From Sciurus carolinensis (Eukaryota; Chordata; Mammalia; Rodentia; Sciuridae), in assembly GCF_902686445.1 (NCBI RefSeq), contig NC_062219.1:112345160-112409159 (forward strand): a stretch of 64,000 nt of DNA, in the 5' to 3' direction. The position numbers and the translations under genes are program-made. Below the pieces are notes generated by a model. That model searched no databases, had not been told where the DNA came from, and saw only the letters and a program-made list of their open reading frames with translations. Of the stretch, positions 55,405 through 64,000 are shown piece after piece (position 1 is the stretch's first letter; each line of letters starts with the position of its first letter).

Positions 55405-55527
55405 CACAGGTTGCCCATTGTCCCAGCAGGAGGATGTTTAACCCAAGAGTTCAAAGCCCAGAAGTTATTGGCTAGCTGGGCATCATGGCAAGACGCCATC
55501 TCAAAAAAAAAAAAAAAAAAAAAAAAG
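55405..55527 (+). repeat. B1-like monomer with poly-A
   Basis: Diverged B1 (GGTTGCCCATTGTCCCAGCA ... GGCAAGACGCCATCTC) ending in A24. Confidence 0.6.
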
Positions 55528-55754
55528 CTAGCTGGGTACCTTGGGACACGCCTATAAACCCAGCAACTCAGGAGGCTGAGGCAGGAGGATTGACAATTCA
55601 AAGACAGCCTCAGCAACTTAGCAAGCCCTCAAGCAACTTAGTAAGATGCTGTCTCAAAATAAAAAATTAAAAGGCCTTAGATGTAGACCAGTGGTTAGTG
55701 CCCCTGGGTTCGAGGTTCAATCCCCAGTATCAAAAAAAAAAAAAAAAAAAAAAA
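55528..55754 (+). repeat. B1-dID dimeric SINE inserted after the B1 tail
   Basis: GCTAGCTGGGTACCTTGGGA start, complete left half, right half TTAGATGTAGACCAGTGGTT, long poly-A. Confidence 0.85.
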
Positions 55755-55789
55755 GTTAATATCATACCAATCAAAATAAAAAAGTAGTT

Positions 55790-56015
55790 CAATTGCTGCA
55801 GACAGATTGCCTAGGTTCAAATCTCAGTTCTGCCACTCACTAGCTGGGTAATCTTGAGCAAATTCCTTAACCACTCTGTGCCTCCATTTTCTCATCTATA
55901 AGGTAGAGATAACAGTATCTACTTCATGTGGTTCACAAAAATTAGTTAAGACATGTAAAGTGCTTACAATAGTGCCAGACACACAGAATGTGCTTGATAA
56001 GCACTATTATTATCA
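55790..56015 (+). repeat. MIR SINE, nearly full length
   Basis: GATTGCCTAGGTTCAAATCT, CACTCACTAGCTGGGTAATC and CTCTGTGCCTCCATTTTCTC follow the MIR body in order. Confidence 0.85.
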
Positions 56016-56244
56016 CTCAGCTGCAAAAACAATTCCATAGCCCCCACAGCTTCAAACAGGAAGTCACTGGCATTTTAACATCACTCTAAATAGCTTAATA
56101 AGAAAATTCTCACTACACCAAAAATCTATACTATTCAAAAGCTGTGCCTCATCTCTCTAACATCGGCTAGCAGCCCAAACCAGTACAGATCCTTCATAGA
56201 GACAGCAGGTCCAACCATGAAGCAAAAATTAGGGCTTAGTTCTG

Positions 56245-56490
56245 AACAGCATAACAATTAATGCTCACGGAGTGTTAGGCACTGATCTAAATACACTAAT
56301 GTATTCACTTATTTAATGCTCACAATGACCCTGTGAGATAGGTACTCTTACCATCCACATCGATCAATGAGAATCTGAAGCATAGAGAACTGAGCAAATA
56401 ATAAAGGCTACATAGCTACAAACTGCTGCCAGAATTTGAACTGAGCACTCTGGCTCTAGAGGCAGTTCTCTTTAAATCTTCACCACGCTG
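56245..56490 (-). repeat. MIR SINE
   Basis: AATGCTCACAATGACCCTGT GAGATAGGTA ... GCTACATAGCTACAAACTGC is the reversed MIR order. Confidence 0.8.
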
Positions 56491-57230
56491 TTCTTGCTGA
56501 TTACAATTTCCAAGGAGGCATCCACAAATTGCCTTCATAAAAAGAAAGTTCTCAACTTTTTAGACATAGAAGTATGACTAAATATCATCAGTTCCTCATA
56601 TAGCTGAAGGTTTTGAAGCTGACCAAGTAATTGTGATTTGTGGTGTTCTGAGTAAACTTTTGGTGGAGAGTGGGGTGTACAGAGAGCAACAGACTGATAG
56701 TGAGAAGTTCGAGATTAAACCAGACCAATCATGAAGCAGATGCTGGTCCTGAAGCAGGCTTCAGTAAAAAGCCTGCTCCCAACTACATCTTGAGCATAAC
56801 AATAGGGCACCAATATCCAATATCAAGTCCTCTATCTCTTAGATCATGTGTAGTTCAGCTAGTGAAACTGCTGAACTTTCACTAGTGAAAAACTTTTTTT
56901 TTTTTTTTTAAGTTTGATGGAGATAATACAAAGAAAAAGAAAACTACTAGAAAGGACAAGCTCCACAATCCTTTCCTTTCTTTACCTCAAAGGTCCATCT
57001 GTAAAGCAGACCTCAAGGAATCTCAGAGATAGCGAGATGATAAAATTCCCAGAAATTTACCTAGGCAGTTAGACCCCTTACCATAAGCTCATTCAGGTTT
57101 CTTCTCCCTATTTCCAAACTGCCTTTCCCTCACCTCTGACAACACTCTCCCAATCCACTTCCCAAGGAACGCTAATAAACCCTTCTTACCACAAGTGCAA
57201 AAGCAGACATATAGCAAGAATGAATTCAGG

Positions 57231-57434
57231 CCTGGCGCAGTGGCGCATGCCTGTAATCCCAGCACTCAGGGGACTGAGATAGGAAGATCGCAAGTTCAAA
57301 GTCAGCCTCAGCAACTTAGCAAAGTCCTAAGTAACTCAGCGAGACCCGGTCTCTAAATAAAATACAAAAAAAAGGCTGGGGATGTGGCTCAGCAGTTAAG
57401 CGCTCCTGGGTTCAATCCCTGGTACAAAAAAAAG
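57231..57434 (+). repeat. B1-dID dimeric SINE with 13-bp target-site duplication
   Basis: CCTGGCGCAGTGGCGCATGC start, complete dimer, poly-A. GAATGAATTCAGG flanks it at 57218-57230 and 57435-57447. Confidence 0.9.
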
Positions 57435-58439
57435 GAATGAATTCAGGACCTGGCAACAGCAGGTATTTAAATGGTCAGTGAACAACATCAGGAATTTGTT
57501 TCCTCACGTCTCCCAATCATCTGTTATCCACAAATCACTTCCGGGCAGAATGTCAAACTGAAGGTGTTATGGGGAAACAGAAGAAACTGTGTAGGAAATT
57601 GCTTGTGAGAGGGATGTGTTAGAATACTTTCAGCCTGATCTTTAGGTCCTTGCCCAGAATTCCTTGCACAGATGAAGGCACATAAGGCTCAAGCCTAAAC
57701 CATCTCTCAAAAGGCAAGGTGAGATCTAAGCAAAACACCAACTTAGGGACCACACACACAAAGAGCAACCTCTACAGAAGAGCAGCCCTCTCAGATTATA
57801 TGATTCTCAGCATTATTCCAAGCCCATGGATCCTCTCCCAGGGAGTGTACCAGTCAGAAACCTATCACTGGAGGACACCTTACCCGCTCTGGGATTGGGC
57901 TGAGGCAAGCCCCTACCTCTTCTTTCCAGGCAGGCAATGTGATTTCTTCCAGTCCCTGGGGACCCTCAGTCTTCAGCTGAAATTGGGGCAGATGCTGCTA
58001 TAGGAGCTGTAGAAAGGCTGATCTAAGCCTGGAAGAGGGTCATTCGACTGACTTTAGTTCCCTCCTTAGCAACCTCTCCAGCATCCTCAAGAACTCTCGT
58101 CCACCCTTCTGTAATATCCCCCTTTACTAGGAAGAAATCTTTCCCCTTCCACTGGCCTGGTACAGTCAGGCCTTGATCCCACGCTCCAGTCTTTACTCTC
58201 GATTAAGAAATTCTCTTCCAATTCTTGACTCTGCTTCCCTACGACCTGAACCACACCTATTTCTGGCTCCCCGGCCCCAAACCCCTCACTTAAGGCTACC
58301 TCTGGATTCTAGGCCCCCTCCCCTCCGCCCCATCTCCTTTTTTTGCTTCACCGCCAACCTTCCTCCATTCCATCTCCTCTTCCCCACCCCGGATCTGGTC
58401 CCTATTCTGAAACTACTCCAAGCTGGGGTCCCGCGTTAT

Positions 58440-58640
58440 CCCGCTCCAACTCTAGCCTCTCAGCCCGACTAGTCTAATCCCACAACAAACTTTCCGCCGC
58501 TGACCGCAGCATTCAGGACGCCATCTTGCCGCGGGGCAGGTCGGGTAGTGGCCGGGGCAGCGGGAATCCCCACGCACTAGGCGCCGTGCGTCATTGGGGG
58601 CGGGGCCATGGGGCGGGGCCTCGAGCTGGGGACCCTGGAC
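58440..58640 (-). promoter_or_regulatory. TJAP1: Probable TJAP1 CpG-island promoter and first exon
   Basis: A compact CpG island 17.7 kb upstream of the TJAP1 start codon. It has GC boxes (GGGGCGGGGC near 58596-58605 and 58610-58619), a CRE-like GCGTCA (58588-58593) and a YY1-type AAGATGGCG on the minus strand (about 58520-58528). The assignment to TJAP1 rests on orientation and the lack of another gene start nearby. The exact first-exon boundary is not determined. Confidence 0.6.
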
Positions 58641-58770
58641 CCAAGGTGATGGGAAAAGTTGGGAATCTCCTGAGAGATTCCCTCCTAAGAGACCGGGAAT
58701 GCAGTCCCGTTGAAGGAGGTGTTGGGGAGTAGGGCAATAGGGGTTAAGACCGGTAATGGAAAAAGAATAA

Positions 58771-58941
58771 GCCAGGTGCGGGGGCGCGGGTCTGTAATCC
58801 CAAGGACTGGGAGGCTGAAGCTGGAGGATGGCAAGTTCATTCAAGGCCAGCCTTGGCAACTTAGCAAAATAAAAAATGAAAAGCACTGGGGATGTAGCTC
58901 AGTGGTAAGGTGCCCCTGGGTTCAATCCCTAGTCCCAAAAG
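58771..58941 (+). repeat. B1-dID dimeric SINE next to the TJAP1 promoter
   Basis: GCCAGGTGCGGGGGCGCGGG start, B1 half shortened, right half GGGGATGTAGCTCAGTGGTA. Confidence 0.85.
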
Positions 58942-58988
58942 AAAAATGAATAAGAATAACAGGGGAGCACAGCCCTAAGATATGGGAA

Positions 58989-59208
58989 GGGCTGGTGGTG
59001 TAGGTCAGTGGTAAAGCACAAGCCTAGCATGTGCAAGACCTAGGGTTCATTTCCCCAGTATGTATGTAACTAACTTTCTCTCTCTCTGTCTCACACACCC
59101 ACACACCCCCATATGTATATATGTACATATGTGTATATGTGTTTATATGTATGTATATATGTACACACAAACACACCACATATATGTCTGTATGTATATA
59201 TATGTATG

Positions 59209-59232
<24 letters not shown>
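58989..59232 (+). repeat. ID-type SINE followed by a compound microsatellite
   Basis: The ID body (GCTGGTGGTGTAGGTCAGTG) ends near 59062. It runs into TC, CA, TATG/TGTA and finally GA repeats up to 59232. Confidence 0.8.
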
Positions 59233-59239
<7 letters not shown>

Positions 59240-59459
59240 TGTGAATGAATCCTGGTATTGATTTCCTCATCATCCAAGAGATGAAATCAGCTTTTCAGCT
59301 TGGCACAGGGAGATCCCCATGACCCAGCCTCTTCTACTTCTACCAGCCTCATTTTCCACCTCTCCCAAGAACTTAAGGTTCCTAAATTGTCCTGTGTTTT
59401 CAGACCAGCAGGCCTAAAGATGTAAAAACCCTCTCCTCTCCTGGCAAGATCAATTTTTA

Positions 59460-59695
59460 CTTCTTCGACCCTTAGTTTAAATGTTACCTCTTGTAGAAAG
59501 CCTTCCCTTTGGTGCTCCTTTTGCTGGGCGTTTCTAGCAATTTGCGCAGAACTTTATTATGGTTATCCTGTGCCATAATCATTTATTGACACACTGTATC
59601 CCTTTTGCCCTGCCATTTCTTCAGAGCAAAAACTATGTCTTTGTATTCCATAGCAGGTGCCTGGCACACAATAAATGCTTAATGAATAAATAGCA
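59460..59695 (+). repeat. L2 LINE 3' end
   Basis: TAGAAAGCCTTCCCTTTGGT ... GTGCCTGGCACACAATAAAT GCTTAATGAATAAA is a classic L2 3' terminus. Confidence 0.75.
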
Positions 59696-59764
59696 CCCTT
59701 CCCCTTGGTGCACTAAGCATATTTCTGCCTCAGAGTCTTTTAGTTTGCTGTTCGCTGTGACCGG

Positions 59765-60075
59765 AATGTTTTTCCTCTAGGTATTCACTCCCATCTGTGT
59801 CTCAGCTCAAATGTCACTACCTCAGAGAATCCCTCCCTGGCCACTCACTCTAAAATCAGCATACCCGGACTTTCTCCCTTACCCTGCTTTAATGTTTGCT
59901 TTCATAGCAATTATAACCTAACATCATATTAAATATTTCTTTGTTGGTTGACGATCTCTTCCAATACAACGCAAATTCCAGAGGTCTGGGACTTTTTCTT
60001 ATTTATGACCATAACCCCAGTGTCCAAAACAATGCCTGGCATAGCAGGTACTCAATAAATATTTATTGAATGAAT
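59765..60075 (+). repeat. Second L2 LINE 3' end
   Basis: CAGCTCAAATGTCACTACCT ... AATGCCTGGCATAGCAGGTA CTCAATAAATATTTATTGAA follows the same L2 layout as the neighbouring copy. Confidence 0.75.
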
Positions 60076-60750
60076 AAATGATTCAGAGGTGGGCGATTGA
60101 AAGATTTTAGTATATAGTGGTGGGTGGAAGGATTGAAAATATTATAAAATAAGGAAATTCATAGATAGAAGTAAACAAGCTTCCAAAGCACTAATTGGCC
60201 TTAGCAGAAATGGTTGCAAAGATGGGCCTCAGGCTCAACAAAAGAGAAAGTGAGATGAGATGAGAAACAGGTGGAATTCAGGACCTGGGTCCTCAGGGAG
60301 CAGGGCTTCTGGGAAAGCCTCAAGACAGCAAGCAGGCCAGGTAGAGGAAAAGGGGGAAGGCTGGTGGCCGGGGAGTTTACTCAGACCTAACAACAATATC
60401 CACCCCAAGCCCAGGCCTCTCTTGGCCAGATGGTTCCGGTGAAGCCTTTGCATCTGTCCCTCCATAAATTATCTAGTACTCCCTCCTGCCTGTCCTCTCC
60501 AGTGACAGGCGGAACAATTGCCCAGGAATTCCATCTGCTCCTCCTGTCCCTTTCCCCTGTGCAGCTCATCAACATTTCAGAGCAGAGAGGTATCCCATTT
60601 CCCTTAGATGAGGGATGTATAACTGTTGTCAAGCACCTTCCCTCATCCACACACACCAGTAAAACCTCAGCAGAGGAACCCAGATCCCCCAAGGATAGAG
60701 TATCCCATCTTTATTTCCTATCCCATACATCATTTTAAAAATTAACTTAA

Positions 60751-60880
60751 GCTGGATGTGCCGGCTCATGCCTGTGGTCCCAGCTACTCAGGAGACTGAG
60801 GCAAGAGGATCACTTTAGCCTACAAGTTTGAGATTAGCCTGATCAACATACTAAAATCCTGTCTCAAAAATAAAATTAAC
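60751..60880 (+). repeat. B1 monomer
   Basis: GCTGGATGTGCCGGCTCATG CCTGTGG start and CCTGTCTCAAAAATAAA end. Confidence 0.8.
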
Positions 60881-60957
60881 TTAATAAATTTACATTAAAT
60901 AAATCAGTCACATGAGCTCTTGCAGAGTTTAAAATGAAGGTTCTCAGAAACTGGGGG

Positions 60958-61086
60958 TGGGGCTGGGGTTGTGTGGCTCAGTGGTAGAGCAATTGCCTAG
61001 CATGGGTTTGATCCTCAGCACCACATAAAAAAATAAAATAAAATAAAGGTATTATGTCCATCTACAACTAAAAATATTTTTTTAGA
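60958..61086 (+). repeat. ID-derived SINE (STRID-like)
   Basis: GGGGCTGGGGTTGTGTGGCT body and CACATAAAAAAATAAAATAA tail with GTCCATCTACAAC. Confidence 0.85.
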
Positions 61087-61090
61087 AAAA

Positions 61091-61176
61091 ACTGTGGGTG
61101 TAGTTCCATGGTAGAGGTTATGCTTGGTATATGCACAAGGCCCCAAGTTCAATCCCCAGCATCAAAAGAAAGAAAA
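61091..61176 (+). repeat. ID-type SINE
   Basis: TGTGGGTGTAGTTCCATGGT body and GTTCAATCCCCAGCATC end, directly after the preceding SINE. Confidence 0.75.
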
Positions 61177-61379
61177 GAAAAACAAACAAACCAAAAAAAT
61201 TGTCAGTTATTACACACTTTTAACTGGTTCCCCATAAATTGCCCATTTAGTACTCTCAAAATGTGACATTCCTTATAAGACCACAAACTTAAAAAAAATT
61301 AACTGATTTTTTTTTTAAAGTTTAATAATAAAAAAATTTTTAAAAAAAGGGAAAATAAAGAAAATAAGGAAGACCACAA

Positions 61380-61592
61380 GTCTGGCGCAGTGGCGTGTGC
61401 CTGTAATCCCAGCAATTTGGGAGGCTGAGGCAGGAGGATTTCAAGTTCAAAGTCAACTTCAGCAATAGTGAGGCACTAAGCAATTCAGTGAGACCCTGTC
61501 TCTAAATAAAATGCAAAAAAGGGCTGGGGATGTGGCTCAGTGGTTGAATGCCTGAGTTCAATTCTTGGTACCAAAAACAAAAACAAAAAAGA
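61380..61592 (+). repeat. B1-dID dimeric SINE with 10-bp target-site duplication
   Basis: TCTGGCGCAGTGGCGTGTGC start and complete dimer. AAGACCACAA at 61370-61379 and 61593-61602. Confidence 0.88.
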
Positions 61593-61849
61593 AAGACCAC
61601 AAACTCAGATTTTTTGGTTGCAAGTGACATAATTGTTTGAAGCCAGGAGGCTGGCCCTATTTTTACTGGTGACCTTGATTAGAGCTGCTGAACCTGTATT
61701 CATGGCTGTTATGAAGATGATTTCAAAACTTCAAGAGGTGATAACTTAGTCTACTTCCCTAGATTTAAATTATACACATTTCCTCATTCTTCTATTAATA
61801 GATGTTCACAGCTGCCACTCTGGTAGATGAACTTTTATTATATGTAATG

Positions 61850-62027
61850 TCTTTTTTTTTTTTTTATAGTACTGGGGATTGAACCCATTGGCACTGTACC
61901 ACTGAGCTACATCCCCCCAGTCCTTTTTATTTTTTATTTTGAGGCAGACTCTGGCTAAATTGTCAAGACTAGCCTCAGACTTGAGATCCTCCCGCCTCAG
62001 CCCCTGGAGTAGCTGGGATTACAGGTA
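61850..62027 (-). repeat. B1-dID dimeric SINE, truncated
   Basis: Plus strand has a reversed ID half (GGGGATTGAACCCATTGGCA) and most of the B1 half, stopping at GGGATTACAGG. Confidence 0.82.
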
Positions 62028-62169
62028 TTCGATACCACATGAGGCATAGAAAGGCCTTTTCCAAATTTGTGATTTTGAATTTAATGAAAACCTAGGAAAA
62101 ATAATTTTAAATACCTTGAAACTTGGTGCTGTCTTGCATTCTTTCATATTCTTAAAAAAACTAGTTTTC

Positions 62170-62388
62170 CAGGCATGGTGGCACATGCCTATACAGCAGC
62201 TCAGGAGGCCGAGGCAGGAGGATTGCAAGTTCAAAGCCAGCCTCGACAAGGGCGAAGCACTAAGCAACTCAGTGAGACCCTGTCTGTAAACAAAATAAAA
62301 AATTGGACTGGAGATGTGGCTCAGTGGTTGAGTGCCCCTCAGTACAATCCCTCGTACCCACCCCCCCCCAAAAAAAAACAACAAAAAA
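62170..62388 (+). repeat. B1-dID dimeric SINE
   Basis: CAGGCATGGTGGCACATGCC start, right half GGAGATGTGGCTCAGTGGTT, C9-A8 tail. Confidence 0.85.
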
Positions 62389-62419
62389 CTAGGCTATGCT
62401 TTAAAAATAATAAAAGTAA

Positions 62420-62525
62420 GCTGGGGACAGTGGTGCATGCCTATAATCCCAGTGATTCTGGAGGCTGAGGCAAGTTGATCACAAGTTTGAGGCCAGCTCA
62501 ACAATTTAGCAAGGTCCTGTCTCAA

Positions 62526-62585
<60 letters not shown>

Positions 62586-62656
62586 TAAAAAGGGCTGGTG
62601 ATATAGCTCAGTGATAAAGTGCCTCTGGGTTCAATTCCCAGTACCACACACACACA
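62420..62656 (+). repeat. B1-dID dimeric SINE with a (TA)25 expansion in its linker
   Basis: The left half ends at CCTGTCTCAAAATTT. A (TA)25 run occupies 62531-62580. The right half (GGGCTGGTGATATAGCTCAG) follows, and the tail is CA-rich. Confidence 0.85.
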
Positions 62657-62659
62657 AAG

Positions 62660-63428
62660 GATAAATACTACATGATAATACTTATTTTAGGTACCTAGAA
62701 CAATAGTCAAATTCAGATATAAAAATAGAGTGCTGGTTGCCAGGGGTTGGAGGGGAAAAAAATTCTAGAGTTAGTATAAAAAAGTCCTTAGGGCTGGGTA
62801 GTTCTATGGTTCTCTCATCTCTCTGCTGAATCAGATGAGCTCCTTCCCTCCATTCTGGGTCAGTGTTTGGCCTTGAATGTATCTAATGTCCCGCAGACTA
62901 AGCAATTGTATATATATGAAAGGTTGGAAGAGGAGACCCAGGTCCAGAAATTTCAAGTAAACCTCCACAGTGAATTCTTCAGCAGCTGCTGGAAGGGCTG
63001 GAGCATGAGATACCTGTGCCTTTGCCGCCTCAGCACCTCCTCCTCAGCTCTGGGTAGTTCCAGGTAGGAGGGGCTTCACAAGCGTGTGAACACTTGGTAA
63101 AGCTTTGCTTTACATTCATGGTTCTGGATATGAGTGAACTTCTTGTTTTTCTAGGTCCATGTACATCTGTCTGCACGTGCTCATGGGTCCAAATGAACCT
63201 GTTTCCTCTCGACATTTCAGAAAGGAGCTGTATCATTACACACTCAACCCACCAGGGGACATAGCCTCCTTCCCTACCACTTCTCAACTCACCTCAACAT
63301 CCCCAACTGGGAACCAGTTTCCTCCCTCGCCTTGAGCAGGTATTTCCAGGTTCTCCAAGCACGGCATCCAGGGCCTCAGACTTGGCCCAAGAGCTGGAGA
63401 CACACAGTGGGTGGATCCTGCCAGCGCG

Positions 63429-63469
<41 letters not shown>

Positions 63470-64000
63470 CCAAAAGGTAGGAACAATGGCTGGGCTTGGA
63501 TTTCAGCTCTTGAGCAGCTGGGTCCAACTCCAGCTGTGAGGTAGGATGGGGGTGGGGAACAGGAAGCAACTAGAGGGAGAGAACATTTGTTTCAGGACCT
63601 AAAGGTCCCTGTGCTGGCAGAAAGCCCCATGAAGGGTAGACTCTTTGACTATGCCTGACTCCCTCCCAGCACCAGCTCTATGCTCCCACCATGGGGCCCC
63701 TACTTGAGCTGCCCAGAACTGGCTTAGAGAAGCAGTGACAGGATAACACAAGTGGGCCTTGATTGTCCCTTCCTGCCAAGGACAAAGGCCAAATCTGAAT
63801 GTCCCTTAGTCTCCAAGAAGTTGAGAAGTCACAGGAGCATCTGGTCTCTGTTGACTTGGAGTGTGTGGGGTGTGCCAATCCTACTAGATTGAAAAATGTT
63901 TGGGGTCAGGGCCTAGCACTTTTTTTTTTTCATTCATATTAATTCATTCACTCTTTGAACTAATACTTATGAGCCCCTGGCACTAAGCTGGAGCCCCCTC
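62660..64000. other. Right-edge intergenic region
   Basis: Apart from the CA repeat and a T10 run near 63920 I see no exon or recognisable repeat. By human synteny the next gene would be DLK2, but none of its EGF-like coding sequence is visible before the window ends. Confidence 0.5.
63430..63466. repeat. (CA)n microsatellite with GCGTGCGCGC start
   Basis: About 17 CA units preceded by alternating GC, a candidate Z-DNA tract. Confidence 0.9.

Noticed and set aside
59060..59232. CRISPR-like or satellite array
   Set aside because: It is a compound dinucleotide/tetranucleotide microsatellite growing from a SINE tail, with no spacers or regular unit.
62660..64000. DLK2 5' exon expected from synteny
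   Set aside because: No signal-peptide exon or EGF-like cysteine pattern is visible; the gene probably starts beyond the right edge.

Overview
The window is nuclear DNA from a mammal, most likely a squirrel-family rodent (Sciuridae). Its interspersed repeats are dominated by tRNA-Ala-derived ID elements and by dimeric SINEs that join a 7SL-like B1 left half to an ID-like right half (B1-dID type). Many ID copies end in CACATAAAATAAA-like tails, as I recall for ground squirrels and marmots. Old mammalian repeats (MIR, L2, MER5A, one MaLR LTR) lie between them. There is no prokaryotic, plasmid or viral gene content.

Five protein-coding genes can be read exon by exon, in the gene order of human 6p21.1 (inverted here). 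XPO5 (+, last 18 coding exons, from the left edge to 17775) meets POLR1C (-, 20375-23953, complete, 9 exons) tail to tail. POLR1C and YIPF3 (+, 24256-28581, complete, 9 exons) are head to head across a 302-bp CpG-rich promoter. LRRC73 (+, 31060-33515, complete, 6 exons) starts in a very GC-rich island and converges on TJAP1 (-, coding 34818-40805, 7 coding exons). TJAP1 has noncoding 5' exons and a long first-intron region running back to a CpG-island promoter near 58.5 kb. From 58.6 kb to the right edge I see only SINEs, L2 remnants and microsatellites.

The genes are housekeeping or cell-biology genes that work separately: pre-miRNA nuclear export (XPO5), a shared Pol I/Pol III subunit (POLR1C), a Golgi membrane protein (YIPF3), an uncharacterised leucine-rich-repeat protein (LRRC73) and a tight-junction-associated coiled-coil protein (TJAP1). 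They do not form an operon-like system.

The points most worth a second look are: a one-base deletion that breaks the XPO5 frame in an otherwise intact exon; a U12-type AT-AC intron in XPO5; a 101-bp near-identical duplication flanking one XPO5 exon; a 37-bp block shared by the LRRC73 and TJAP1 promoter islands; and several retroposon insertions with intact target-site duplications. I did not find a convincing previously undescribed biological system.
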